A DNA stretch of 64,000 bases from Ophioderma brevispina. Lineage: Eukaryota; Echinodermata; Ophiuroidea; Amphilepidida; Ophiodermatidae. The position numbers and the translations under genes were made by a program. The stretch is from the NCBI GenBank assembly GCA_023653785.1, contig JAMKCH010002869.1, forward strand, positions 1-64,000. Reading direction: 5' to 3'. Shown here one piece after another: positions 1-12,256 of the stretch (its first letter is position 1; each line of letters opens with the position of its first letter). The notes under the pieces are model-generated. The model was not told where the DNA came from and did no database searches. It saw nothing but the letters and a program-made list of their open reading frames with translations.

Positions 1-1127
1 ATAAATCATGGATTTCCATGTACGATCCGACTTTTCAGCTTCGATAACTTTAAGCATGTTACCTTGGACAACCAATGGCCAAATATAGTCTCTCCACTGT
101 CATATTGGTCATTTGTGAAGATTTGTTTGATGTTACATTTAATCTCACTCCATTTAGATTTTGGTGATTAGACTTGGAAGGCATTCTGGAAGATGTTACC
201 GCGTACTACCAACGTGTTCATCTTTGTTTCAGACTGATTCATCTCAGATTATACGTGAGAGGGCATGGACGACCCTATCATTCTCCCTTCATAAACTTCT
301 AGCATAAGGACATGGTATGGTTTCCAGGTATATATACTGAGTCTTGGTATTGACAAACCATCAAGACTGTGGATAAAGGCTGGTGTGGTACCCGTAACCG
401 ATAGGCCCAACCATGTCTTGATAATACTATTAGTATGGATATGGTCCAGACACGTTAGCTGCGGTGTCTGTTAATTCATGCACCAAGTAAAATAGTACAC
501 ACGAAGAAGTTTGAATTATCCTCGTTGGCCACGTATTAAATTACTAATATGTCATTTACCTTTACTCTGAATGATATCAAATACATCCTTACCTTTATAC
601 CCATATTAGAAGTGTTTTCCAAGAACTTGCGGGGAGCTTAGTTGTTTTTAAAACAATTCCCCTAAATAAATTGACACGTATTTGGCTCCCGCTACATATT
701 GACATAGACTTGCATTTGGACGGCTTTAAAGTAAGATTCATGGATTTGGTTATATGGTTAATATCATTTCATATTTTTTGATGTTTTCGTTTGTCGGCCG
801 TAATAAGGCCGAACCAATCTGCAAAGCTAAAGTTACATACCGCTCACCTTCCATGTTGTACCCGCAAGTAATTCTCCTGTTGTTTTAAAACCTGAATAAT
901 AGCTAGGGTTAAATACTAGGACAGAACACTACTTGGGGTATAAGGGGTCCACCTTGAAGACACCCTCTTTAAATGGAGGTGTTACTTCTCCAGCCAGGGC
1001 CCTTCTAACTGTACCTCAAGTTGACAGAGGGTACAGTACTCACCTGGTAGAGGAAAGGACTGGAATCGTAGCTAAAAATATCTAGTTTCAGTACCAAGTT
1101 TAGTGTATATATAGGTGGGGTATAGAA
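1..1127. other. Intergenic DNA, no feature recognised
   Basis: I see no open frame of useful length, no recognisable repeat and no RNA gene on either strand. The sequence is moderately AT-rich and ends where the inverted terminal segment of the first Penelope-like copy begins. Confidence 0.5.
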
Positions 1128-1132
1128 AAATG

Positions 1133-1215
1133 AGTCACTCTTAAGTCAGTGGTAAATGTCCAATGCCGAAATAGATAATTTATTGGAGAAAACAACAGTT
1201 TCGGGCAATTCCCAA
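1133..1215 (-). repeat. Inverted terminal segment, left end of Penelope copy A
   Basis: Read on the minus strand, this segment repeats the element's right end: the hammerhead 3' half (GCCCGAAACTGTTGTTTTC region), the AT-rich ATAAATTAT stretch, and TTTCGGCATTGGACATTTAC followed by the TGACTC motif. Matching sequence on the plus strand lies at about 2935-3008. Penelope-like elements often carry such partial terminal repeats in inverted orientation. Confidence 0.75.
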
Positions 1216-1329
1216 CATAAAGCATCAGCCGATTATCTTTTACAGTCTTCTGGCCACCCATCTTTTCAGACACTCCCACGTATGTTAAGACACGTACCAC
1301 AACCCCCGCTCTTCCGATCGTTAATGAAT

Positions 1330-1770
1330 TCAGCTTCAATCACGGACATCACGCTATTCGATTTTCACCATGAACGTCAATTCTCTATACACTTCCATTC
1401 CAATCAACGATGCCTCATCGCCCTCCAGCATTTTCTAGACTTGCACAACGCATCCTCATCTCTCCTACCACTCTTCTCAGACTAGCCGAACTATTCTCAA
1501 CACCCCGCCACCTTCGAGTTTTCGACGGCACCTTCTACAGCCAATCAGGGGGATAGCAGGGGGTCCAACCCATGGGTGGGAGCTTGCCTGTTTAATTTCA
1601 TCGGTACCACCTTGAGAAAAAAATCCAACTCGTCACCGGTACCAAACCCGACCTCTTCAAGGCGATACAAAGATCGAGGACTGTGTCGGTGCTTGCCTCT
1701 TGCTCCTCTGAAGAACTGGAAGAATTCATCACTTTACTTCACACATTTTTCATCATCCATCTAGCATCTA
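1330..1770 (+). pseudogene. Reverse transcriptase fragment, Penelope copy A
   Basis: Short in-frame stretches separated by frameshifts encode the middle of a Penelope-type reverse transcriptase. The segment corresponding to the DVKFLYTSIP region of copy B is recognisable near 1360-1400. The FDGTFYSQ block lies near 1515-1545 and is followed by a Gly/Met-rich MGSS-type motif. The catalytic box is damaged: where copy B encodes IDDC, this copy reads IEDC near 1671-1685. The upstream half of the domain is missing. It aligns with about 5990-6440 of copy B. Confidence 0.65.
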
Positions 1771-2469
1771 TCCAATTTACTTATGATATCCCCTCCACCC
1801 ACCTTCCATTTCTTCTCGACATTACCTCTATCGCCGACAGTCATCTATCAACTAGCATCTATTACAAAGACACTGACTCTCACAGGCTACCACCTCACTT
1901 ACAACTCTTCACACCCTCAGCATGCAAAAATAACATACCGTACTCACAAGCCCTACGACTACGGGGCCGCGCCTGTGCCAAGATGAGATGACTTTCAAAC
2001 CAACAGCACTCATATGTCATTCTTCCACGATCGTGGATATCCCTCCACTGTACTGATGCTGCTATCCCAGAGCCAGCCGCATCATCGCATGACGCCTGGA
2101 GCCCAGCACGTCAATTCATGATAGATCGTCCCTCTAGTAGCTCTCACTTACCATCCCCTTACTGCCCAGTTTCTAAAGTTATCAAAAGAAACAGCAGAAC
2201 CTAGATGCCGACCCTTGGAACGAAGCCTCTTTCCATCCATCATCCAAGCCCCTTTGCGCCTTACCGTAAAGACCGTAACTTACGTGACAGTGTGTTGCCT
2301 TCATCACAACACATCACACCATAAGCCTGGCTTCCAACACACCGGATTCAACCACACCATGCAGACGAAAACCTGCCACACATGCGCTCAATTTTCCTCT
2401 TCTGACAGCATCACAGGCCCAAAGTAACATTATTTGTCCATCAGGTATCATTCTCCTTCAAAACCACTA

Positions 2470-2770
2470 ACGTGTTTTATGCCATCGAATGCACCAAATG
2501 TCATCTGCTATAGCTATTGGTGAAACAACGTCGTATAGCTGACCGGTTTACTGAACAACCTACGTTCGATCCAACTTCATCAACCCGGCCTCCCTATTGC
2601 CAAGCACTTCGGGAAAAACCACTCTAAGGATGACATTCGTGTTCCTGTAATCACACAGTGTGAGGAAGACGACCACCAACGCCATCTAACTGAACAACGC
2701 ATCATATATAAACTAGGGACTCTTCACCCGGCTGGACTGAATGCTACTTTCAATGCTTTCCGGCTATAAC
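2470..2770 (+). pseudogene. GIY-YIG endonuclease fragment, Penelope copy A
   Basis: After a degenerate linker, this stretch encodes a GIY-YIG-like nuclease broken by indels. A Cys-x-x-Cys element (CTKCH) at about 2490-2505 precedes the YIGET signature. Residues equivalent to RSNFINPAS follow near 2565-2595. The C-terminal block EQRIIYKLGTLHPAGLN (about 2690-2740) is intact in one frame. Penelope-like elements join such a nuclease to the C-terminal side of their reverse transcriptase and use it for target cleavage. The same block recurs at about 7365-7435. Confidence 0.7.
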
Positions 2771-2910
2771 TGTTTTTTGCGCGTCTCTCCATTGCGCACA
2801 TCCGCACGCACTGCTGTGCGCCCCACTTCATACGCTTCATAGTTCACGCTTCATCTAATATAATGCGCACTTCAGTTAGTTCCCATTCTGTTTTGTAAAC
2901 AAACTATTTC

Positions 2911-2950
2911 TCTACTTAACCTGATGAAGGGCGATGCCCGAAACTGTTGT
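2911..2950 (+). ncRNA. Hammerhead ribozyme-like core in Penelope copy A tail
   Basis: The sequence CTGATGA, a 4-bp stem (GGGC-gat-GCCC), then GAAAC matches the conserved core of a hammerhead: CUGAUGA, stem II, GAAA. Hammerheads are documented in the terminal repeats of Penelope-like elements, often with a very short stem III. Only the ACUGU segment could form stem III here, and I find only about three pairs for stem I, so activity is uncertain. The plus-strand orientation matches the element. Confidence 0.5.
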
Positions 2951-3060
2951 TTTCTTCTAATAAATTATATATTTCGGCATTGGACATTTACCACTGACTC
3001 ATATTGACTCATTTTTTCTAATCATACCATGCCTACGCAGCCAACTTTATTATTTATTAT

Positions 3061-4440
3061 CATATCTACTTATCTGATACTGCTGCGACCTACTTCTGAA
3101 ACTACCGACATGTCTCAACCAAGATATGTTCTTCTTAAGGGGTTTGGGTCATATATACTTCCCGCCATAATTTTCCTTTCAAAATTCGCATAAATACGGT
3201 TTCATCGATATGATCGAAAAATTCCAAAAAAAAATCGGGGGTCACCGATGTCACTTTTGAGGTAAAACCATTACAAAATACACATTTTTCGCCAAAATTA
3301 ACTACATAAGTTTATGGAAAAATCATTTTTTCGAGGACATTTTTGGTTATAGCTAAAAATTTAGCCATAATTTTCTTGTGATATTTATATAAGTTGCGCA
3401 CTCATGAGAGCTTTCTAATAAAACAAAAAAATCATGGGGTCACCGAGTCCCCTTTTGAGATATTCATGTGAAAATCCTTATTTTGCTTGAAAAATAAACC
3501 CTTGCGACATCTTAGTGCGTACAGCTCCGACAAAAAACGCAGAATAATACGCAACGTGTTGAGCGCGTGTCTCTGAATGTTGCGTGACCAGCGAGATCGA
3601 TTCTTTCGACTTAGGCTTATAACATTCGCTTTCACTTTTTTATCTTTTATGTTCTGAATCCGAGTTTCGTGTTATCATACTTTTTGTTAAATCCTATATT
3701 CTGCAGTTTGTGACAGGAGAGGTGGCATCACTCCCTGTTTAGACCTATTATATTAGGATTTTGATAGATTTTGTCTTAAAAGACAGACAATAAGGATTCT
3801 TCACATGACCCCTCGAATTTAACAGAATATTTCAAATAAAATAACTATATGGGAAAGGCAACACTATTCGAAGGACCCACCCTCCCCACAAATAAGCAGC
3901 AAACATTTTTCCAGCACAAATGAATACCGAACCCAAATTCGGAACATTGGGTAAGCTAAAAGCTTTTTTTCTATCTGATTATAAAGTACGAATTACCAAA
4001 ATTAATAAAAAAAATTATGCATAGGCACCATTTGCGCATATAGAGGTCTCGTATCAGGCTTGACTCGCATATATCTACATATTACGCATTGATAATCAAT
4101 ATATATTATTTTCCAAACAGTGAAAGCACCAGAAATTATATGTTTTGGAGGAAATGGGGGACTAACAATAATCACGAAATTCATGTAGGCCTAAATTTGG
4201 GTAATTTTACTGCTGAGACTAAGGGGACAGCCACAAGTCTCTGTTCGAGACAAATGTGCGGACAACGCTCTAATGGGGAGGGCCAATTTCCCCTCCCCCA
4301 TTCCTCACTGCCTCCAAGATGCCAGGGAGAAACACAAAGAAGAAACCGTGTTGAAAAGACATAAAGTGAAGAAGGGTTCTGCCTTTGTAAATTTGATGAT
4401 AATAAATCAGGCATTAACACCATGGCTGTCGAAAGTTAAA
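3061..4440. other. Intergenic DNA with a diverged about 200-bp repeat
   Basis: No gene is seen. Two related blocks begin with GCCATAATTTTC at about 3164 and 3364 and share the later motif GGGGTCACCGA followed by CCTTTTGAG (about 3238 and 3436). This is an old tandem duplication with a period near 200 bp. The rest is AT-rich and featureless. Confidence 0.5.
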
Positions 4441-5159
4441 AAAAAACAATAAGGAAGATTTGGTTCAATGTTCAACGGTCCCGTGCATCCACCATACTCG
4501 CGCGCTCGGCGTGAAGAATGTTTTTATTTGGGCGTAAAAACTCTTGCTAACGCGGGATTGCGCTCTTGCTTGTTAAGCCGCGGGGCAATCGACGCTTCAC
4601 AGTGCTGCGGAAGACATGTCGAAGATATTGAGGCTTGGAACGGATTCAAAGTTGATATTGACCCAAACTCCGATCCTTATCAACCGTCTTCAACCTCTCC
4701 AGTTTCCTGGGAACGTTTCCTCCCTCCAGTCGTTGAAGCTGCTGCATTCAAATTTGCCACATCCACATTTAACAGAACAGGTTTTTTTGTCAACCATGTT
4801 TCTTTCATTTCTACCTGACCATACCTCTCAACCTCATCCTCATGGCTTTCCGTCGGAAATTCAACCCTACGTTCAACAACATTCGCTGTGAAACTGTGAC
4901 TTTTCACATGAACAAATGTGTTCCAGACGTCCGAGGCATCTCGCCATTTCTTCTTTCAGCAAGAACAGCCACTTCCACAGCCATAATATGCACTATCACC
5001 GTGAACACCCGCCAGGCATCTTGTTCTGATCAGATTTCTCAATGATCGAATCATTTGGTTCACAACTTAAATAGGACATATTACGAATGCGTAACAGTAA
5101 ACAGATTCCAATCTTCGAGTACTCCGTCAAGAAATTTCGCAATCCAAGAACAATAACAT

Positions 5160-6450
5160 TAACAACGGTAAGAATAAACGCCTTATTGTTACCATTCCTC
5201 CGACCCTTGAACTTACTGATGAACAGAGATCCGTACTCTCCAAAGGATTTACGTTCCTCCCGTCACAGCCCAAAGATTGATCGAATTTCAAATGCTTTTG
5301 GTTTGAGATGTTTACGACAATGCGTCTCAAGGCTGCACTCCATGATAAAGAGAACAATGATGTCATCGCTGACAACAATCATGGTGATGATTTTTTTGCT
5401 TTCACAAGAATGCAAATCCAATTGGAACCCTGCCCTGCACAGGGAATTCCGACTCTTGACCTGTTCATTGAGAAATGCCGCCATGATATTTACAAGATCA
5501 ATCTTCCAACACGGCGTAATCCTAGCAACCTCAGCGCGGGCGAAAAGTCTGCCTTCAAAGCTCTTCCGTCGCACAAAAATGATTTGATCATCAAAAAACC
5601 CGCCGATAAAGGTGGTGCTACGGTAATTTGGCGGAAGGACTTGTACCTCTTATAAGCTAACCGTCAGTTGTCCGACAACAAACTCATACCTACCTTCTAT
5701 CAGAACGCGCCCATGGATGAACAACAAGCTAATATCTCTGAAAACCAGCAATGAACTCATTCAAGATAAGGAAACTTCCAGCCGGCGCTACAAAAACTCA
5801 TCCAAACGTAAACCCACGACTAGTGACGATTATACATACTTCCCCAAAAATACACAAAAACCTGATTACACCCTGGTTCGTCCTGTCGGTTTTCCAACTG
5901 CAATTTGCCCAACAGAAATCACAGGGAGTTATCTATTGACATATTCTGGCAACCATCGTTCAGAAATTTCCCACGATGTAAGGACACTACCCACGCTCTT
6001 CAGATCTTTATGATGAATCAGCTTCACGGGACATCACCGATATATCTTCACCATTGGGGACGTCAAGTTCCTATACACTTCAATCCAATCAACGATGGCG
6101 GACCTCATCGCCTCCAGCATTTTCAGCCTTTGCATAACGCATCATCATGCTCTACTACCAGCTCTTCTCGACTAGACGAACTAGTTTCAACACCCGCCAC
6201 ATGTCGAGTCGACGGAACCTTCTACAGCCAAATCAGGGGGAATCGCCATGGGGTCATCCATGGGTGGAGTTTGCGTTTATTCATCGGCTACCTTGAAGAC
6301 AAATATTCAACTTGTTCCACCGGTACCAAACCCGAGGACCTCTTCAAGCGATACCATCGATGACTGTGTCGCGTTGCGTGCTCTTGCTTCTGAAGGAAAC
6401 TGGAAAGAAAGAATTCTTCAACTTTACTTACAGTTTCATCCATATATCAA
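5160..6450 (+). pseudogene. Reverse transcriptase remnant, Penelope copy B
   Basis: The frame-broken coding stretch begins near a DEQRSVLSKGFTFLP-type block (about 5215-5265). It continues through an open segment at 5308-5655 that ends in PADKGGATVIW, a signature of Penelope reverse transcriptases. DVKFLYTSIP-like and NGTFYSQIRG blocks follow near 6055-6080 and 6205-6240. The catalytic box reads RY, one extra base, then IDDC (6349-6367), so the YIDD-type aspartates are present but out of frame with their upstream context. At least six frame changes are needed across the domain, so it is a pseudogene as assembled. Some breaks may be sequencing error, because copy A breaks at different places. 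Confidence 0.75.
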
Positions 6451-7104
6451 TTTACGTTGATATCTCCTCCACCCACCTTCCATTTCTTGACATTACTCTC
6501 TCTATCGCCGACGTCATCTATCAACTCTAGCATTCTATTACAAAGACACTGACTATCACAGCTACCTCACTTACAGCTTTCACCACCCCTACAAGAAGGG
6601 CAAAAAACAACATAAAGTACATCCACAAGGCCTACGACTACGCCCGGTGTACAAGATGATGATGGAATTTCAAACCACGGCAACTTCTGATGTTTCATTC
6701 TTCCACGATCGTGTAATCCATCCATCGTAAATGATGCTCTATCCACAGGCCAGCCGCATGCAGTCGCATGGACGCCATGGAGCCCAGCACAATTCATGGA
6801 TAGATCGTGTTCCTCTAGTACTCACTTACCATCCACCTACTGCCCAAGTTTCTAAAGTTATCAAAAGAAAACAGCAGAAGCCTAGATGCCGACCCTGGAA
6901 CAAGGCCATACTTTTCATCCAAGCCCATTTTCGCTTTAACGAAAAGACCGTTAACTTACGTGACAGTTTGGTTCATTCATCACACCATAAGAGCCTGCCT
7001 TCAACACCGGATTCAAACCACACCATGCAGAAGAAAACGCTTGCCACACATGCGCCCATATTTTCTCTGCTGACAGGCATCACAGGCCAAGGACAGTATT
7101 TCCA

Positions 7105-7440
7105 CCAAGGGATATTCTCCTGCAAAAACCACTAAACGTGATTTATGCCATTCAGAATGCACCAAATGTCATCTGCTATACATTGGTGAAACCAAACGTT
7201 CTAGCTGGACGGTCCGGTTTACTGAAACACCTACGTTCGATCAACTTCATCAACCGGGCCTCCCTGTTGACAAGCCACTCGGGAAAAACCACTCTAAGGA
7301 TGAAAACCTTCGTGTACTGTGTTAATCACACAGTGTGAGAAGACGACCACCAACGCCCTCTAAGAAAACGCCATCATATATAAACTAGGGACTCTTCACC
7401 CGGCTGGACTGAATGCTACTTTCAATGCTTTCCGGCTATG
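7105..7440 (+). pseudogene. GIY-YIG endonuclease remnant, Penelope copy B
   Basis: The open segment at 7138-7338 contains the VIYAIQ-type start, a frame-shifted YIGET signature near 7178-7200 and HLRSINFINRASLL. A second frame then carries IIYKLGTLHPAGLNATF (about 7371-7430). These are the N- and C-terminal landmarks of the nuclease also seen in copy A at 2470-2770. The domain belongs to the same polyprotein as the reverse transcriptase. It is broken by at least three indels. Confidence 0.7.
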
Positions 7441-7591
7441 ATAAAAATGTTTTTCGCGCGTATCTCAGCGCAAATCCGCACCGCTCTGCTGTGCGGGCCC
7501 ACTTCATACGCTTCATAGTTTCACGCTTCATTCTAATGCGCACTTCAGTTCCCCATTCTGTTTTGTAAACCACCTTATTTCTCTACTTAAC

Positions 7592-7616
7592 CTGATGAAG
7601 GGGCGTGCCCGGAAAA
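7592..7616 (+). ncRNA. Degraded hammerhead-like core in Penelope copy B tail
   Basis: CTGATGA followed by a GGGC/GCCC stem and GGAAAA lies at the position equivalent to the core in copy A. The stem II loop has lost bases and GAAAC has become GGAAAA, so this copy looks inactive or misassembled. Its conserved position supports the core as part of the element's tail. Confidence 0.4.
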
Positions 7617-7714
7617 TTTGTTCTTCTAATAAATTATATATTTCGGCATTTGCCATTTGACCTAGGACTCATAATTGACTCATTTTCTAATGATACCATG
7701 CCTACGCAGCCAAC

Positions 7715-7777
7715 TTTATCTTTATTATATATATATAATATATAGGTAATATATCTATATAATATTATACTCAAATT
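7715..7777. repeat. TA-rich microsatellite between Penelope copy B and the hammerhead dimer
   Basis: Irregular TA/TAT repeats separate the Penelope tail from the first hammerhead unit. A similar TA tract ends each unit (about 7945-7990 and 8155-8235). Confidence 0.7.
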
Positions 7778-7821
7778 CTGCAGACAGTAACGTTTCGAAT
7801 TGTGTTCTCATCAGTGCAGCA
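7776..7821 (-). ncRNA. Type I hammerhead ribozyme, unit 1
   Basis: On the minus strand the order is CTGCA (stem I), CTGATGA, a GAA/TTC stem II with loop CACAA, GAAAC, a short stem III (ACG/TGT with loop TTAC), then the cleavage triplet GTC and TGCAG, which closes stem I. All invariant core bases (CUGAUGA, GAAA, and UC before the cut) are present. The five stem I pairs join 7778-7782 to 7815-7819. Confidence 0.8.
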
Positions 7822-8165
7822 AAGAGCTAAATGCAATCCACAAATGAAGTGAATCAATGACCCGTTACGCCACTGACCCAATCCATCACCCGCACATTGT
7901 TTATGATACTGGAGTGCTCAAACTCAAGAGTGAGCTATGCAAATATAATATATATATATATATTATTATATATTATACTTATATAGATCAATCTGCAGAC
8001 AGGACCGTTTCGAACTTGGTGTTCTCATCAGTGAGCACAGAGCTAAAGGCACTCCACCATGAAGGGGAATCAATGACCCGGTAAGCAATGACCCACTCAA
8101 GCACGCCGACATTGTTCATGAATAGGAGTGATCAAACTCAATGAGTGAGCTTATGCAAATATATA
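7778..8165 (-). mobile_element. Retrozyme-like tandem dimer with hammerhead ribozymes
   Basis: Two direct units with a 215-bp period start at CTGCAGACAG (7778 and 7993). They share nearly all their sequence, including TCAATGACCCG, the GAGTGAGCT motif and a terminal TA tract. Each unit carries a complete minus-strand hammerhead fold. Tandem repeats of a few hundred bases with a type I hammerhead in every unit define retrozymes in plants and animals. They are transcribed, self-cleave to monomers and circularise, and in animals Penelope-like elements are the suspected source of mobilisation. Cleavage at the two predicted sites (between 7782/7783 and 7997/7998) would release a 215-nt RNA. There is no open frame of note. 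Confidence 0.75.
7991..8040 (-). ncRNA. Type I hammerhead ribozyme, unit 2
   Basis: On the minus strand this repeats the unit 1 fold: CTGATGA (8025-8031), a GAAC/GTTC stem II of four pairs (8012-8015 with 8021-8024), GAAAC, a short stem III, GTC and TGCAG. Stem II has changed by a compensated pair extension relative to unit 1. The 5' strand of stem I reads GTGCTCA instead of GCTGCA and pairs less well, possibly because of indel noise. Confidence 0.7.
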
Positions 8166-8235
8166 ATTATATAGAGATTTATATATATATATATATATAG
8201 CTAGATTTATATAGATTATTATATATAATCTATGA

Positions 8236-9771
<1,536 letters not shown>

Positions 9772-10139
9772 GGATATAGAGTGGAAATTAATACTTTGCC
9801 ATTTACTGACTCAGAAGCACCATTGTAGCCTTAAAACATTGAGTATATAGAACTAGTCATTTTCCATCATGTAGAGCCAAAACCCGCATAAATTACGCGG
9901 AGCAGCCGCGTATCTTACTGTGTTCTTACCGTTTCTTGCACAGTCGAGGGACTCGACTGCGATTTTCTTCTGTACGGTTTCTTTTTTCTTTCTGTCAACA
10001 TTCATATCTCAAACATTTCGCTTTAGACCTGATTTGGACACAATAACAAGTACCCGTATGCGCACATGTCACATGATCAAATTGGTGCTAAAGCTCACGA
10101 TAGAGTCACATGGGTCAACAACGTTGACCGTGCAATAAA

Positions 10140-10445
10140 AATCTAAAATTAGCTCAAATCTCAAAACGAACCCTGTCATCTTGTAGGGTGTAAGACTTGG
10201 TTAACACTACAAAAACGTCAATTACGACTTTGTCATATGACGCATGCTTTAGGGGTCAAAGGTCAAAATCTAATCCTACAGATTGTGACATGATCGTCTG
10301 GCTTTATGCATATGAATTGACTCGAGACTCTCTACAAAGGTTACTGGTCGAGGTCAATCTGGGGTCATCTGGGGTCACTAAAGTCAAACTCATTTACTGT
10401 CTAAAATTTAAAACAAGGTCAAATGGAAAATCTTGTTAGCCCATC
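10140..10445. repeat. Dispersed repeat unit (about 330 bp family)
   Basis: Landmarks in order are CATCTTGTAG, a GGGTCAAAGGTCAAAAT block, TATGCATATGAATTG, CTACAAAGGTTACTGGTCGA, GGGGTCATCTGGGGTCACTA and CTCATTTACTGT. The same order recurs near 11790-12000 (partial), 14460-14770 and 16215-16500. I do not recognise the family. Confidence 0.6.
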
Positions 10446-11789
10446 TTGTAGAGCTTGGTGAGAGATAAATCGTTGCCCACATCACATACTGTCGTATTTT
10501 ACAAAACACGTGTTCCGAGAAAATCGCAATTCAAAATCTACCGCGACATTTCATGTCTATACGGTAAAACGAAGCATAAAAGAAACATCTAGACTTTACT
10601 GTTTTGAAGAAAACATTTTAAAGTCTAATATTAACCATAAATCCAACTTAAAACTGCAATTATATTATCTTAATTAGGCTACAAAGTTATAAGTCTGTAT
10701 GTGAAATCACAAATAATGTATATTGCAAAATACGACGCATCACACTGTAACTTGTCAATGAAAAATTCATTCTGCACACAAAGAAGTTTAGCCAATCAGC
10801 ATTTGCAACAGAAGACACACCTCCACTGATTGCTTTGTCTCATTGCTTCTGACCTCAAATGACACCAAATTTCACTTATTTCTTCTGAAGTTGTTAGCCT
10901 TCCGTTTTCCATGAAAAGCCTTCCATATTAAACTTCAAAATTTCATCTTTCTGGCAGTACCACTCTTTTATGTCGACTTTTTCTGTACACTGTCGACTTT
11001 AAGTTTATATTTTGTGTATAAATTTAGTATCTGTAAAGTTCACACTAACATTTTACTGCATGGCTGTTAGTATTGATTATTCACCATCCCATTCAACACC
11101 CAATTACGTCCTATTGAAAAGGGATTAAGAGCGGGTCATAAACCGTTGAAGATTGTGGATTTGAATTGAGTGCTGTGAGGTCAATTGAACTTTTGACCTA
11201 CTGGTCACTATTATAAAATTTTAAATACAGAAAAATATTCATTGAAATTAATTACAATGATTTGTATATGTTTTCATTGATTACTTAATATATGACTGTT
11301 TATTGTCTATTTATATTATCATATACTGATAACAAATATAGAGTTGTGTAATATTTAACATTTCATAGTCAAAAAGTAGTTGTGCACGAGCCTAATGAAT
11401 TTCTTTACAGAGAGCATTGAGGATAGTTACGCCGTAATTACACCGTTGTTTTCAATGTGCGTAAAATAGATCACTATGTGAAAAGCTTGTTTACGAAATA
11501 ACGATGGAAATACGTCAAAATAGGTCTGTATGTGAAATCCTTTATTTTAGGATCGGCAAAATAGAACGCTATATCAAACACGTGTAAATGAATGGCGATT
11601 TTAAAATACGACAGTATGTGAAATTCGCATATGATGATTTTCAGGAAAATGACAAAAATCTGTAATTATAAACTAATTAATTAGGCATCCTCACATTTTG
11701 AAACTTTATGGATGGCAAGAACTCGATGAACTAAGTAAGTAGGCGGAATTTCGCAAAAACCTCAAAAATGTGAAATACGACAGTATGTG

Positions 11790-12000
11790 ATGCGGGCGAC
11801 GAAATAAAAGTCAATCATGACCCATGGCTTTATGGGTCAAAGGATAAAATACTTCAAATTACGTTACAATTCAATTCACTTCTCCTTCTACAGATTATGT
11901 AACAATGATCGTATGACTTATGCATATGAATTCACTTGAGACTCTATAAAAGGTATGGGTCGATAGATCAAGCTGAAGTCACTAAGCCATATTGTACCGT
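11790..12000. repeat. Dispersed repeat unit, partial
   Basis: This copy of the family described at 10140-10445 retains GACCCATGG, GGGTCAAAGG, CTACAGATTATGTAACA, TTATGCATATGAATTCAC and the GGTCGATAG region, then stops before the CTCATTTACTGT landmark. Confidence 0.55.
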
Positions 12001-12256
12001 GTAATATCATAATCGGTATTTGTTTGAAACTGCCAACACTTAGTTTACCGCATCATACACCAGCATGCACCTGTACTCTTAAATCTAAACCCCGTTTTTA
12101 TGCTGTCATTTTACTTAACGAACCATGAAGTCATTCGACTGTGCTTAGATCTGTTCTCAGATCGATCTAGTTTCGTCCTCTTCTTCTTCTCATCCTCACA
12201 AATTGCTTCTTCCACATTCTTGATTCGATTGACCTATTGTTTTGAGCCAATAATTA

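Larger units (their letters stand above)
1128..3060 (+). mobile_element. Penelope-like retroelement, copy A (internally deleted)
   Basis: This is a degenerate copy of the element seen again at about 4.44-7.74 kb. Both copies run in the same order: reverse transcriptase remnant, GIY-YIG-like endonuclease remnant, then a shared non-coding tail ending near CCTACGCAGCCAACTTTAT. Copy A lacks the upstream part of the reverse transcriptase and the ADKGG region found in copy B. Its left end (about 1133-1215) is the reverse complement of its right end (about 2935-3008), so it is bounded by inverted terminal segments, an arrangement known for Penelope-like elements. A hammerhead-like core lies in the right end. 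Frames are interrupted by many indels, so the copy cannot be active as written. Confidence 0.8.
4441..7735 (+). mobile_element. Penelope-like retroelement, copy B
   Basis: This longer copy carries, in order, a poorly conserved 5' part, an N-terminal reverse transcriptase region with PADKGGATVIW (5599-5631), the palm motifs, a GIY-YIG remnant and the same non-coding tail as copy A. ADKGG followed by a palm domain and C-terminal GIY-YIG module is characteristic of Penelope-like elements. The left boundary is my estimate; coding similarity is convincing only from about 5087. Many single-base indels break the frame. Within about 45 bases of the right end lies the hammerhead repeat dimer. Copy A starts with an inverted end piece, but I find no such piece at the left of copy B. 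Confidence 0.8.

Noticed and set aside
4468..4818. 116-codon frame as an independent gene
   Set aside because: It has no recognisable domain or splice signals and adjoins the Penelope copy, so it is treated as possible 5' element sequence.
5215..5222. CTGATGA as a hammerhead core
   Set aside because: No GAAAC follows a stem. The bases encode part of the Penelope protein.
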